Notes: generated by a model not told the origin, from the letters alone. Counted from the first letter of the stretch, positions 15,849 to 24,047 are shown. The stretch: 57,429 nt of DNA from VGWB01 sp964480945 (GCA_964480945.1 CAYZRX010000016.1:1-57429), one strand, 5' to 3'. Program-made: numbers and translations.

Positions 15849-17027
15849 TCACAGTGAGGTCGTCGTGAACGCCGACCCGCCGGCTGGGATCCCGGACCGG
15901 AGAAGTGACGCTTGCGTGGCCCGAACGCCGCTCCCGAGTTCGAGAGCAAAGCCGCATTCCTTGAGCACCATCTCCACCGCTGAGACGATTGTAACCATAT
16001 CCAGCTCGTCGTAATAGCCGAGATGTGAGATGCGGAAGATCTTGCCAGCATACGCCTCCTGACCGCCGGCAATCGTGATTCCGTATGTCTTTTTCAGGGT
16101 GTTATTGAATACCTTCCAGCCGATCCCCTCCGGCAGCCAGACAGGCGTGACGGCGTAGGAGGGAGAGTCTGAAAAGAGCCTCAACCCCATCGCCTTGATG
16201 CCTTCCCTCAAAGCGACCGCGAGCCGTTGATGCCTCCGCCAGATATTCTCGATTCCCTCCGCCCGGATCATTTGAAGCGCCGCGTCGACGCCTATGATAA
16301 GAGAGACCGCAGGCGTCCAGGGGGTATCATTTGCCTCGTACGATTTCAACGCCCTTCGGAGGTCGAAATAGAATCTGGGCAACGTCGATTGTTCCGTCGC
16401 TTCGATGGCACGGGGGCTCAGAGCCACGAACGCCAGGCCCGGCGGGATCATCAATCCCTTCTGCGATCCGGTGACGCACACGTCGATGCCCCACTCGTCG
16501 AATCGCATCTCGTGGGCGCCGACGGCCGTAATGCCATCGACGCAAACGAGCGCGTTCGAATTCTCACGAATGACACGAGCGAGCGCCCGAACGTCGGTCG
16601 CTGTCCCCGTAGACGTCTCGCTATGCACGAGATAGACGGCCTTGGAATCGGGGTTCTTGCGGAGTGCGTCGACAATCTGGTCGGCGGTCGGAGCCTTCCC
16701 CCATTCCACCTTCACTTCGACCGCGTTGAGTCCGAACATCCTCGGCATCTTCACCCACCGCTCGCCGAACTTTCCGCCGTCCACGGAAATGACCGTGTCG
16801 CCGGGAGAGAAGAGGCTGACGAAGGTCGCCTCCATCCCGCCGGTCCCCGAGCTGGCGAGCGTGAGGACGGGATGCTGCGTTTGAAACAGGTACTTCAGGT
16901 TCTCATTAACGCGCTTGAAGATCTCGTTGAACTCAGGATGACGGTGGTGAATGATCGGCTCCGCCATCTTCAACATCACGGTTTCCGGGACGGGTGTCGG
17001 TCCCGGCGTGTACAATCGATTTTTCAC
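15849..17027 (-). CDS. Class V aminotransferase (serine-pyruvate/alanine-glyoxylate type)
   Basis: A 392-residue PLP enzyme starting at GTG (17027) behind AAAGGTGG. Family marks: YTPGPTPVP at the N-terminus, SSGTGGMEA (cofactor phosphate loop), VLVHSETSTG-like VHSETSTGT, VCVDGITAVGAHEM, and GSQKGLMIPPG with the PLP lysine. Relatives transfer amino groups between alanine, serine, glyoxylate and pyruvate, and some of this family pair with serA and act on phosphohydroxypyruvate or hydroxypyruvate. The next gene is serA, so a role in serine synthesis or serine/glycine conversion is inferred. The substrate cannot be decided from sequence alone. The last ~20 residues run past the usual end of the fold. 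Confidence 0.88.
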   Translation of the reverse strand: MKNRLYTPGPTPVPETVMLKMAEPIIHHRHPEFNEIFKRVNENLKYLFQTQHPVLTLASSGTGGMEATFVSLFSPGDTVISVDGGKFGERWVKMPRMFGLNAVEVKVEWGKAPTADQIVDALRKNPDSKAVYLVHSETSTGTATDVRALARVIRENSNALVCVDGITAVGAHEMRFDEWGIDVCVTGSQKGLMIPPGLAFVALSPRAIEATEQSTLPRFYFDLRRALKSYEANDTPWTPAVSLIIGVDAALQMIRAEGIENIWRRHQRLAVALREGIKAMGLRLFSDSPSYAVTPVWLPEGIGWKVFNNTLKKTYGITIAGGQEAYAGKIFRISHLGYYDELDMVTIVSAVEMVLKECGFALELGSGVRATQASLLRSGIPAGGSAFTTTSL

Positions 17028-17067
17028 GCTGCCACCTTTACGAGTCCATCAAAGACAAATACAAAGA

Positions 17068-17096
17068 AAAATAGTGAACAGGGCATCGACAAGCAA
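17068..17096 (-). promoter_or_regulatory. Candidate promoter for aminotransferase-serA
   Basis: On the minus strand TTGCTT (17091-17096), 17-nt spacer, TATTTT (17068-17073), about 40 bp upstream of the GTG start. It follows the engB terminator, so a new promoter is expected here. Confidence 0.4.
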
Positions 17097-17198
17097 GGGA
17101 ATAGCGATAGTAGAGCAACGACCGGGCGGGAGATGAGCAGGATGAATGTCCCGGACGGGAGTACTGCAATCCCGTGCCATCATCAAAGCCCTCAGGGG

Positions 17199-17231
17199 CA
17201 AAAAAAAGACCTCGAGCGATTCGAGGTCTTG
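17199..17231 (-). terminator. Rho-independent terminator after engB
   Basis: On the minus strand AGACCTCGA, short loop, TCGAGGTCT, then eight Ts. It marks the 3' end of the ribosomal supercluster transcript. Confidence 0.9.
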
Positions 17232-17266
17232 GACAGAGAGCGGACGCGTCCTTATTGCCAGCAGTG

Positions 17267-17896
17267 CTACACGGCTTCCTTCTGCGCACGGGGCGCGTGG
17301 TTGAGATGCGCGTCGATCAGCCGCAGCAATTCTGATTTCCCCTCAGCGCTGACGATCGAAAACGGGACGATGCCGCGGCAGCTCCCTTCCGTCAGCTGTG
17401 CGTTGAACCGGGTCTTGTACGCTTCGAGCTGCTTCTTGAGCTTGCTCACGGGCAGTTTGTCCGACTTCGTCAGCACCAGAAGATACGGGAGTTCGTAGTA
17501 GTCCAGCCAATCCATCATCATCAGATCGAGGGGGGTCGGCTCCTGGCGTGAATCGATCAGCTGCATCGCGAGACCGATCGGCCCTCCGCGCTTGAGGAAA
17601 TCCTCGATCAACCTCTTCCATCCCGCGCGCATCTGCTCAGGCACTTTCGCATAGCCATATCCGGGCAGATCGACGAAGTAGAAGGAGTTGTTGATGATGT
17701 AGTAGTTGATCTCCCTCGTCTTTCCGGGCGTCGCGCTGGAGCGCGCGAGGTTCTTCCGGTTGCACATCTTGTTCAACAGGGAGGACTTGCCGACGTTCGA
17801 CCGACCGATGAACAGGATTTCTCTCAGCTCGTTCTTCGGAAGCTGATGGAGGTCGGCAACTCCTTGAAGAAATTCAGCAGTAGTAATTTTGAGCAT
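17267..17896 (-). CDS. engB: Ribosome biogenesis GTP-binding protein EngB/YsxC (YihA)
   Basis: A 209-residue TRAFAC-class GTPase that helps assemble the 50S subunit. The G1 loop is GRSNVGKS (residues 31-38), the ATPGKT segment holds the switch I threonine (G2), G3 is DLPGYG (76-81), G4 is TKSD, and a VSAEG-type G5 follows. Length and motif order are those of the family. It lies 33 nt downstream of rplQ and is the last gene before the terminator, an arrangement that fits co-expression of an assembly factor with ribosomal proteins. Confidence 0.97.
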   Translation of the reverse strand: MLKITTAEFLQGVADLHQLPKNELREILFIGRSNVGKSSLLNKMCNRKNLARSSATPGKTREINYYIINNSFYFVDLPGYGYAKVPEQMRAGWKRLIEDFLKRGGPIGLAMQLIDSRQEPTPLDLMMMDWLDYYELPYLLVLTKSDKLPVSKLKKQLEAYKTRFNAQLTEGSCRGIVPFSIVSAEGKSELLRLIDAHLNHAPRAQKEAV

Positions 17897-17929
17897 AGGG
17901 ATTCACCTCTCGAGCATGAAACAAACTCT

Positions 17930-18535
17930 TCACTCCCCCTGCTTCGCCCCTCGCTTTTTTGGCTTGGCAACCGGTGGCTCCGGTGGGGCAGATTTTGCCT
18001 CTGCACTCTTGGCTTCGCTCGTCGTCTCTTCAGCCTTCTTCTTATGGCCCGCAGCTTCGGCCTTCTCTTTCTTCTCAGCCTTTTTGCGCGGCGCGGCTGC
18101 AGCTTTTGCCTTCGCTTTCGACTTGCTGGCCGCTTTTTCCTGCCCAACGTTGTAATCGACGAGCTCCAGGACGGAAACCTCAGCCCCGTCTCCGTGGCGC
18201 TGGCCGAGTTTCACCACCCGCGTATAACCGCCCGGCCTCTCGGCGACTTTTCCGGCGATCTCGTCGAAGAGCGTGGAGACGGCTTCGCGGTCCCGCAGGA
18301 ATGCGAACACCTGTCGGCGAGCATGCACATCCTTCGGCTTTCCATCCCCCTCATGAAGCACTGCCCGCTTCGCCCGCGTGATCAACTTCTCAACCACAGA
18401 ACGCGCTTCCTTCGCTTTCGCCGTCGTTGTCCGTATCTTCTTATGCTGGATCAGGGCGACGCTCAATGCCGAGAGCGTTGCCTTCCTGTGACTCCGGGTC
18501 CGCCCGAGTTTTCTTCCAGATTTGCGATGGCGCAT
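17930..18535 (-). CDS. rplQ: Large-subunit ribosomal protein bL17 with long basic C-terminal tail
   Basis: The first ~130 residues are standard bL17 (MRHRKSGRKLGR, RKATLSALSVALIQHKKI, GGYTRVVKLGQRHGDGAEV). The protein is 201 residues against about 115-130 in E. coli-type bL17; the extra ~70 residues from about 132 are a Lys/Ala/Glu/Pro-rich low-complexity tail. bL17 lines the polypeptide exit-tunnel region of the 50S subunit. Tails of this kind occur in Bacteroidota relatives and could contact rRNA or membrane factors, but their function is not established. It follows rpoA as in most bacteria. Confidence 0.97.
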   Translation of the reverse strand: MRHRKSGRKLGRTRSHRKATLSALSVALIQHKKIRTTTAKAKEARSVVEKLITRAKRAVLHEGDGKPKDVHARRQVFAFLRDREAVSTLFDEIAGKVAERPGGYTRVVKLGQRHGDGAEVSVLELVDYNVGQEKAASKSKAKAKAAAAPRKKAEKKEKAEAAGHKKKAEETTSEAKSAEAKSAPPEPPVAKPKKRGAKQGE

Positions 18536-18642
18536 GGGAACAATCCTCTGTCAAACTGCACGAATTGACTCGTTGACCGATCGGGCCGTCAAGCTTTTTT
18601 CCACAGCCGCTCGGCGACTCACTCACCCGATCCTCGATTTCC

Positions 18643-19632
18643 TTACTCGCTTCCGTCCTTCAAGTACTTGTCGACATCCATGCCGAAGCTGAGCCCGAGC
18701 TCTTCTACGATGGCGGAGAGCTCGGCGAGTGACTTGCGGCCGAAATTCCTGAACTTGAGCAGCTCTGCCTCATCCTTCCGGACGAGGTCGGCGATGGTCT
18801 TGATGTTGGCCGACCGCAGGCAATTGTGCGAGCGGACGGAGAGTTCGAGCTCGTCGACGGACATCTTGAGCTTCTTGCGTGTCTCTGAGAGCTTCGCTTC
18901 CTCGGCGCTCTCCACCTTCTCCGCCTCCGGCTCCATATCAAAATTGATGAAGAGCTGGATGTGGTCGCGGAGGATCTTGCCGGCGTGCGTCAGGGCGTCC
19001 TCCGGCGTGATCGAGCCGTCGGTCTCAATCTCGATGATCAGTTTCTCGAAATCCGTCTGTCCACCAACGCGCGTCGGCTCGACAAAATAGCGGACATTCT
19101 TAATCGGCGTGAAGATAGAGTCGATCGCGACCATTCCCAACGGTTGGTCGGCCGTCTTGTTCTCCTCGGCGGAAACGTATCCCTTGCCGCGACCGAGACG
19201 GAGCTCGAGCTCGAAGCTTGCATCTTTGTTGAGCTGCGCGATCGGCAGGTCCGGATTCAGAACCTCGATTTCCGGCGACGCTTTCTGAATATCCCCGGCT
19301 GTGAATTTGCCCGGTCCCTTCAAGGGGACGGTGAGCTTCGTCAGTTTCTTGTTGATCGGCTTGATGCGAACTTGCTTCATGTTCAGGATCAGGTCGGCTG
19401 CATCCTCTTCGACGCCTTTGATGGTCGAAAACTCGTGCTGGATACCCTCGATCCGGATAGCCGTGATCGCGGTCCCGGGAAGGGAGGACAGCAGAACCCG
19501 TCGGAAGGAATTCCCAATCGTTACACCAAAGCCTTTTTCCAGCGGCTGGACCGTGAAGCGACCAAACGTCGCCGTATAGGTGCTCTCATCGAGTTCAATC
19601 TTCTCAGGCATTTGGACTAGTGCGTTGCTCAT
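18643..19632 (-). CDS. rpoA: DNA-directed RNA polymerase subunit alpha
   Basis: A 329-residue protein of standard length. The N-terminal assembly domain holds FTVQPLEKGFGVTIGNSFRRVLLSS and GTAITAIRIEGIQHEF. The C-terminal domain (from about 250) holds ELSVRSHNCLRSANIKTIADLV and FRNFGRKSLAEL, the helix-hairpin-helix region that contacts UP elements and activators. The alpha dimer nucleates beta and beta' assembly. It lies between rpsD and rplQ, the usual alpha-operon order. Confidence 0.99.
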   Translation of the reverse strand: MSNALVQMPEKIELDESTYTATFGRFTVQPLEKGFGVTIGNSFRRVLLSSLPGTAITAIRIEGIQHEFSTIKGVEEDAADLILNMKQVRIKPINKKLTKLTVPLKGPGKFTAGDIQKASPEIEVLNPDLPIAQLNKDASFELELRLGRGKGYVSAEENKTADQPLGMVAIDSIFTPIKNVRYFVEPTRVGGQTDFEKLIIEIETDGSITPEDALTHAGKILRDHIQLFINFDMEPEAEKVESAEEAKLSETRKKLKMSVDELELSVRSHNCLRSANIKTIADLVRKDEAELLKFRNFGRKSLAELSAIVEELGLSFGMDVDKYLKDGSE

Positions 19633-19751
19633 AGTACTCTTTCCCCCCGCCCGTGGCGAGGATCGTTACACCCGGGATCCCTTCGACGCGTCAAAGGTTT
19701 TCCCGAGGATCGTGATGAGAATGTCTCGTGACAAAACGTGCTCTCGTCTGG

Positions 19752-20381
19752 CTACTTCGAATAGAGCTCAACGATCAGTTGCTCGTTCGCGTTCAAGGGC
19801 ACATCTGCCCGCTCCGGAACTTGAAGAAACGTACCGCTCATCCCAGCCTTGTCGAGGCTGAGCCACGACAACATGGCTGTGTCCTTCACCCTCTTCATCG
19901 ATGAGTGGATCAGGTCGAGTTTCTTGCTCTTCTCCCGCACGTGAATGACGTCACCAGGGTTGAGGAGGTACGACGGGATGTCGACAATCCTGTTGTTGAC
20001 CAGTAGATGACGGTGAAGGATGAGCTGGCGCGCCGCTTTGCGTGATGGCGCCAGGCCCAGGCGGTAAACCACGTTGTCGAACCGACGCTCCAGCGTCTTC
20101 ACGAGGGTCTCACCCGTACGCCCGGTTTGCTTCAACGCCCGCTCGAAATAGTTGCGAAACTGCGCCTCGAGGAGGCCATAGGAGCGCTTGACCTTCTGCT
20201 TCTCCCGCAGCTGCACGCCATACTCCGAGATCTTCTGGCGGCGGTTCTGCCCGTGCTGTCCGGGGGGATAGCTCCGCTTCTCCACCGGACATCGTTCCGT
20301 ATAACATTTCGTGCCCTTGAGAAAAAGCTTCTGCCGCTCTCGCCGGCAAAGTTTGCAGCTGGCATCAACGTATCTGGCCAT
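19752..20381 (-). CDS. rpsD: Small-subunit ribosomal protein uS4 (zinc-binding form)
   Basis: A 209-residue primary 16S rRNA-binding protein. The N-terminus carries four cysteines at 9, 12, 26 and 31 (CKLC, C, C), the zinc-knuckle arrangement known from Thermus and Bacillus uS4. The S4 RNA-binding domain follows (RRFDNVVYRLGLAPSRKAARQLILHRHLLVNN). In many bacteria uS4 represses its own operon. The gene stands between rpsK and rpoA. Confidence 0.98.
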   Translation of the reverse strand: MARYVDASCKLCRRERQKLFLKGTKCYTERCPVEKRSYPPGQHGQNRRQKISEYGVQLREKQKVKRSYGLLEAQFRNYFERALKQTGRTGETLVKTLERRFDNVVYRLGLAPSRKAARQLILHRHLLVNNRIVDIPSYLLNPGDVIHVREKSKKLDLIHSSMKRVKDTAMLSWLSLDKAGMSGTFLQVPERADVPLNANEQLIVELYSK

Positions 20382-20397
20382 AATACTCCTGAAAAAA

Positions 20398-20466
20398 TTT
20401 CAATTTCTAATTTTCGATTTCCGATTTGCCAGATGACAAAATCCCAAATCGACAATCGCAAATTGG
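20398..20466. repeat. AT-rich inverted low-complexity repeat between rpsK and rpsD
   Basis: Repeated AATTTC/CGATTT-type words run one way and then in inverse (CAAATCG, AATCG, CAAATTGG), so the spacer can fold. Base composition is far lower in GC than the flanking genes. It is one of several short intergenic word repeats in the window. Confidence 0.5.
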
Positions 20467-20472
20467 CTATAG

Positions 20473-20871
20473 TTACACTCTTCGTCGCTTCGGCGGTCGG
20501 CAGCCGTTGTGGGGGATCGGCGTGATGTCGCGGATCACCGTGATCTCCAGACCTGACGTCTGCAGCGAACGAACGGCCGCTTCACGCCCCGCACCGGGCC
20601 CCTTGATGAAAACCTCTACACGACGGAGACCGAGGTCATACGCCTCCTTCGCCGCTGCTTCGGCAGAGACCTGTGCTGCGAACGGGGTGTTCTTCCGCGA
20701 ACCCTTGAAGCCGTTCCTTCCGGCGGACGACCATGCGATGACGTTCCCGTACGTGTCCGTAAGGGTGACGAGGACGTTGTTGAACGTCGCTTTCACAAAG
20801 GCCTTCCCGTTCGTGTCAACGTGAACTTTCTTCTTCTTTTTGGTTACAGGCGCTGATGCTTGCTTCGCCAC
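20473..20871 (-). CDS. rpsK: Small-subunit ribosomal protein uS11
   Basis: A 132-residue platform protein that contacts 16S rRNA near the mRNA exit. It starts at GTG (20871). The basic N-terminus (TKKKKKVHVDT) leads into AFVKATFNNVLVTLTDTYGNVIAWSSAG, GSRKNTPFAAQVSAEAA and the conserved end ITPIPHNGCRPPKRRRV. It lies 24 nt downstream of rpsM, normal alpha-operon order. Confidence 0.98.
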   Translation of the reverse strand: MAKQASAPVTKKKKKVHVDTNGKAFVKATFNNVLVTLTDTYGNVIAWSSAGRNGFKGSRKNTPFAAQVSAEAAAKEAYDLGLRRVEVFIKGPGAGREAAVRSLQTSGLEITVIRDITPIPHNGCRPPKRRRV

Positions 20872-20895
20872 GTCAGACCTCCTTCAAGATCGTTG

Positions 20896-21279
20896 TTACT
20901 TCTTCTCGATTGCTTTCTTCCGCCCGGCGACCGTCTTCCTCTTTCCCTTCCGCGTGCGGGCGTTCGTTCTGGTTCGCTGTCCCCTCGACGGCAGGCCTTT
21001 GCGGTGGCGCAATCCGCGATAGCTTCCGATGTCCATCAACCGCTTGATGTTCATCTGGTTCTCGCTGCGCATCGCGCCCTCGACCTTGTAGTCGGCCTGG
21101 ATGATCGAGCGGATCGAGGCGACCTCCTCATCGTTGAGCTCGGCTACCCGCTTGTTGGAGTCCACGCCGGCCTTCGTCAAGATCTCTTTCGCCGACGAGC
21201 GGCCGATCCCGTAAATATAGGTCAATCCGATCTCCGCCCTCTTGCCTTTCGGTAGATCAACTCCTGCGATACGTGCCAC
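20896..21279 (-). CDS. rpsM: Small-subunit ribosomal protein uS13
   Basis: A 127-residue head protein of the 30S subunit that bridges to the 50S and touches the P-site tRNA through its basic tail. It starts at GTG (21279): ARIAGVDLPKGKRAEIGLTY, then GIGRSSAKEIL (helix-hairpin-helix), RGLRHRKGLPSRGQRT and a Lys-rich C-terminus. Gene order rpmJ-rpsM-rpsK is standard. Confidence 0.98.
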   Translation of the reverse strand: MARIAGVDLPKGKRAEIGLTYIYGIGRSSAKEILTKAGVDSNKRVAELNDEEVASIRSIIQADYKVEGAMRSENQMNIKRLMDIGSYRGLRHRKGLPSRGQRTRTNARTRKGKRKTVAGRKKAIEKK

Positions 21280-21308
21280 GTAGAGAGTTCTCCTTGTTGA
21301 ACAGTTGT

Positions 21309-21338
21309 TGAAATTCGAAACACGAAATTCGAAATCCT
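21309..21338. repeat. Short direct repeat of a GAAATTCGAAA word
   Basis: The rpmJ-rpsM spacer contains GAAATTCGAAA twice in tandem, separated by three bases. It is a low-complexity word repeat like those at 20398, 50299 and 57383. Confidence 0.5.
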
Positions 21339-21380
21339 AGACGAACACCGATGCCGTTTCGATGTCCGGACTCGCTGCGC

Positions 21381-21494
21381 CTATCCTTGCCGCTGCTTGT
21401 GCTTGGGGTTCTTGCAAATGACGTGCACGGCCCCCTTGCGGCGAATGATCTTGCAGTGCTCGCACAGCTTCTTCACCGATGATCGGACTTTCAT
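21381..21494 (-). CDS. rpmJ: Large-subunit ribosomal protein bL36 (zinc-binding form)
   Basis: A 37-codon gene from the ATG at 21494. The product begins MKVRSSVKKLCEHCKIIRRK and contains VICKNPKHKQRQG at the end. The C-x-x-C, C and H ligands make up the zinc ribbon of C+ type bL36, a small protein stabilising 23S rRNA near the GTPase centre. It lies 19 nt downstream of infA, as in many bacterial spc/alpha junctions. Confidence 0.97.
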   Translation of the reverse strand: MKVRSSVKKLCEHCKIIRRKGAVHVICKNPKHKQRQG

Positions 21495-21513
21495 AGTCTT
21501 GCTCCGTCAATTC

Positions 21514-21732
21514 TTATTTGTAGCGATACGTGATTCTGCCCTTCGTCAGGTCGTAAGGCGACATCTCGACCGTCACCCGATCGCCGACGAGAATCTTGAT
21601 GAAGTGCATGCGCATCTTCCCTGAGATATGCGCCAGGATCTCGTGGCCGTTGTCGAGCTTCACCTTGAACGTTGCATTCGGCAACGTATCGGTAATCACT
21701 CCATCAACTTTGATCGGGCCTTGTTTTGCCAT
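21514..21732 (-). CDS. infA: Translation initiation factor IF-1
   Basis: A 72-residue OB-fold protein, the exact family length, when the ATG at 21732 is used. The sequence MAKQGPIKVDGVITDTLPNA, FKVKLDNGHEILAHISGKMR and the DRVTVEMSPYDLTKGRITYR end are diagnostic. IF-1 binds the 30S A-site and assists IF-2 and IF-3. It starts 7 nt after the map stop codon, so the two are likely translated together. Confidence 0.99.
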   Translation of the reverse strand: MAKQGPIKVDGVITDTLPNATFKVKLDNGHEILAHISGKMRMHFIKILVGDRVTVEMSPYDLTKGRITYRYK

Positions 21733-21739
21733 AGCGGAC

Positions 21740-22498
21740 TTATTTCGACAGAATTTCCGGCTTCCCGTCGACGATCGCAACGGTGTGCTCGAAATGCGCT
21801 GAAGGTTTGCCGTCCCGCGTCAAGACCGTCCAACCGTCCGGCGCGATCTGAACCTGCCACGTTCCGACATTGACCATCGGCTCGATCGCAAGCGTCATGC
21901 CCTCCTGCAGCTTCATCCCCGTTCCCGGCTTTCCATAGTTGGGGATCGGAGGCTCTTCGTGCAACTCGACCCCTACTCCGTGCCCGACCAGATCGCGCAC
22001 CACCGAGAATCCCCGGGCTTCGACGTGCTCCTGAACTGCGTGCGAAATGTCGTGCAAACGGTTCCCGACGACTGCCTGCTCGATGCCTTTGTACAGTGAC
22101 TCTTCCGTTGCCTTCAAGAGCCGCCGCTTCTCGTCCGAGACTTCGCCAACCGCAAACGAAGCTGCTGCGTCTCCGAAGTACCCGTCCCTGTTCACCCCCA
22201 CATCGATCGAGAGAATCTCCCCTTCCCGGAGCACCCGACGTCTCGGGATGCCGTGGACGACCTCATCATCGACCGACGTGCAGAGCGTTGCCGGATACGG
22301 ATTGGATTTCGATGGTCCGTAACCCTTGAATGCCGGTTCAGCCCCCATCGACCGAATGAAATCCTCGGCCAGTCGATCCAGTTCGATGGTCGTGACCCCG
22401 GGCTTCACACGAGCACCGACGAGCTTGAGCACCTCAGCCACAATCCTCGAACTCTCACGAATCAGCCCGATCTCCCGCCTGGTCTTGATCCTCACCAT
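21740..22498 (-). CDS. map: Type I methionine aminopeptidase
   Basis: A 252-residue dinuclear metalloprotease removing the initiator methionine from nascent proteins. The start is the ATG at 22498 (MVRIKTRREIGLIRESSRIV); the frame is open 30 codons upstream, but that part lies in a hairpin repeat. Ligands seen in order: DVGVNRDGYFGDAA (two Asp), LVGHGVGVELHEEP (His), LAIEPMVNVG (Glu), HFEHTVAIVDG (Glu). The usual neighbour adk is absent between secY and map. Confidence 0.98.
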   Translation of the reverse strand: MVRIKTRREIGLIRESSRIVAEVLKLVGARVKPGVTTIELDRLAEDFIRSMGAEPAFKGYGPSKSNPYPATLCTSVDDEVVHGIPRRRVLREGEILSIDVGVNRDGYFGDAAASFAVGEVSDEKRRLLKATEESLYKGIEQAVVGNRLHDISHAVQEHVEARGFSVVRDLVGHGVGVELHEEPPIPNYGKPGTGMKLQEGMTLAIEPMVNVGTWQVQIAPDGWTVLTRDGKPSAHFEHTVAIVDGKPEILSK

Positions 22499-22508
22499 TG
22501 AATTCCGC

Positions 22509-22689
22509 GAGCTAGTGCCATTCCGAAGAAATAGTCTTGTGTTCTTCAAGACCTCACCCTTACCCTCTCCTAAGAGGAGAGGGGACAAAATCCCTTCCCC
22601 TCTTAGGGGAAGGCCAGGATGGGGTCTACTACATCGAATTCCAATTTGTCACGGAAGACAAGACTACTTGCTTGAATCCGCACTAGCTC
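22509..22689. repeat. Terminal-inverted-repeat hairpin element, copy B
   Basis: The ends are a perfect 10-bp inverted repeat, GAGCTAGTGC (22509-22518) and GCACTAGCTC (22680-22689). Inside are a second pair (AATAGTCTTGTG with a CAAGACTACTT-type inverse) and two GC-rich hairpins (CCTCTCCTAAGAGGAGAGG and CCCTTCCCCTCTTAGGGGAAGG). The right end covers the secY stop codon. The left 70 bp match copy A at 4608. It has the shape of a small non-autonomous mobile element or an mRNA-processing repeat. Confidence 0.65.
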
Positions 22690-24023
22690 CTCCGCCCACG
22701 AAGCTTCCCGCTCTTCATAAACCCGTCGTAGTGGCGCATGAGGAGGTGCGATTCGACCTGCTGCAGCGTATCCAGCATGACGCCGACGATGATCAACAAG
22801 CTCGTGCCCCCGAAGAACTGGGCAAACCCCGGCGTCACGCCCCCCACCCTCGACATGAACGTCGGCAGGATCGCAATGAATGCCAGAAAGATCGAACCGG
22901 GGAGGGTGATCTTCGTCAGAATGTTGTCCACAAACTCCGCCGTATGGGTTCCCGGCCGGATGCCCGGAATGAAGCCCCCTTGCTTCTTCATATTATCCGC
23001 GACGTCTTTCGGATTGAAGGCGATCGCAGTGTAGAAGTAGGTAAAGAACACGATCATCAATCCGTAGATGAACGAGTATGTCCACGAGGTGTAGCTGAAC
23101 CACTCGCTCTGAAGGTTCGCAACGAACTCGCTCTCGGGGAAGAACTGAAAGATGATCTGCGGAACGAACATGATCGCCTGCGCGAAGATGATCGGCATAA
23201 CACCCGCCGTGTTGACACGCAACGGGATGTATTGCGTCACGCCGCCGTACACTTTTCGGCCGATGACGCGCTTCGCGTACTGCACCGGAATACGGCGCGT
23301 CCCTTGCGTGACCAGGACAACGGCCGCCACGATGAATCCCATCAGGACAAGAATCACAAGCTCGACGATGATGTTGCGCCCACTCTGGATCAGCTGGTAC
23401 TCGTCGAGGAGCGCTGCCGGGAAGCGCGCGATAATCCCGATAAAAATGATGAGGGAAATCCCGTTTCCGATGCCCCGCTCGGTAACCTGTTCGCCCAACC
23501 ACATCATAAAAATCGTCCCCGCGGTGAGGATCATCACCGTGCTGATGGCGAATCCGATCCCCTGCACAGCGGCCGGCACGATGGGGCCCCCGGGCGTCAC
23601 CGTGCTTTCAAGCTTCACAACAACACCGCTCGCCTGGAGGAGGCAAATGAGAACCGTCCCGTAGCGGGTGTACTGCGTGATCTTCTTCCTGCCGTCCTCT
23701 CCCTCCTTCTGCAGTTTCTGGAAGTACGGGACGACCGCCCCCAGGAGCTGGATGACGATCGAGGAGCTGATGTACGGCATGATGCCTAAGGCGAAGATCG
23801 CAGCGTTGCTGAACGCGCCGCCAACGAACATGTCGTAGAGACCGAACAGCGTCCCTTCCGACGACCGCCGCAAATAGTCCGACAGCACCAGGGGGTCAAC
23901 ACCGGGAAGAGTGATATGCGCACCGATGCGGACGATGATCAGTATGGCCGCCGTAAAGAGCACTCGCTCCCGGAGCTCTTGGATCTTGAAAATGTTCGTG
24001 AACGTGTCAGTCAGTTTGCTCAT
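22683..24023 (-). CDS. secY: Protein translocase subunit SecY
   Basis: A 446-residue, ten-helix inner-membrane channel of the Sec translocon, partner of SecE (49434) and SecG. Conserved stretches include LRERVLFTAAILIIVRIGAHITLPG (helix 1), MPYISSSIVIQLL (helix 2), RGIGNGISLIIFIGI, and the C-terminal KKQGGFIPGIRPG and GTSLLIIVGVMLDTLQQVESHLL. Length and motifs are standard. The stop codon lies within the terminal inverted repeat of an intergenic element. Confidence 0.99.
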   Translation of the reverse strand: MSKLTDTFTNIFKIQELRERVLFTAAILIIVRIGAHITLPGVDPLVLSDYLRRSSEGTLFGLYDMFVGGAFSNAAIFALGIMPYISSSIVIQLLGAVVPYFQKLQKEGEDGRKKITQYTRYGTVLICLLQASGVVVKLESTVTPGGPIVPAAVQGIGFAISTVMILTAGTIFMMWLGEQVTERGIGNGISLIIFIGIIARFPAALLDEYQLIQSGRNIIVELVILVLMGFIVAAVVLVTQGTRRIPVQYAKRVIGRKVYGGVTQYIPLRVNTAGVMPIIFAQAIMFVPQIIFQFFPESEFVANLQSEWFSYTSWTYSFIYGLMIVFFTYFYTAIAFNPKDVADNMKKQGGFIPGIRPGTHTAEFVDNILTKITLPGSIFLAFIAILPTFMSRVGGVTPGFAQFFGGTSLLIIVGVMLDTLQQVESHLLMRHYDGFMKSGKLRGRRS

Positions 24024-24047
24024 TCGTCCGCTTGTTCGTTAACAAGT

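Noticed and set aside
22326..23789. A 487-codon plus-strand frame across map and secY
   Set aside because: It crosses two conserved genes on the other strand and the intergenic repeat; no independent support.
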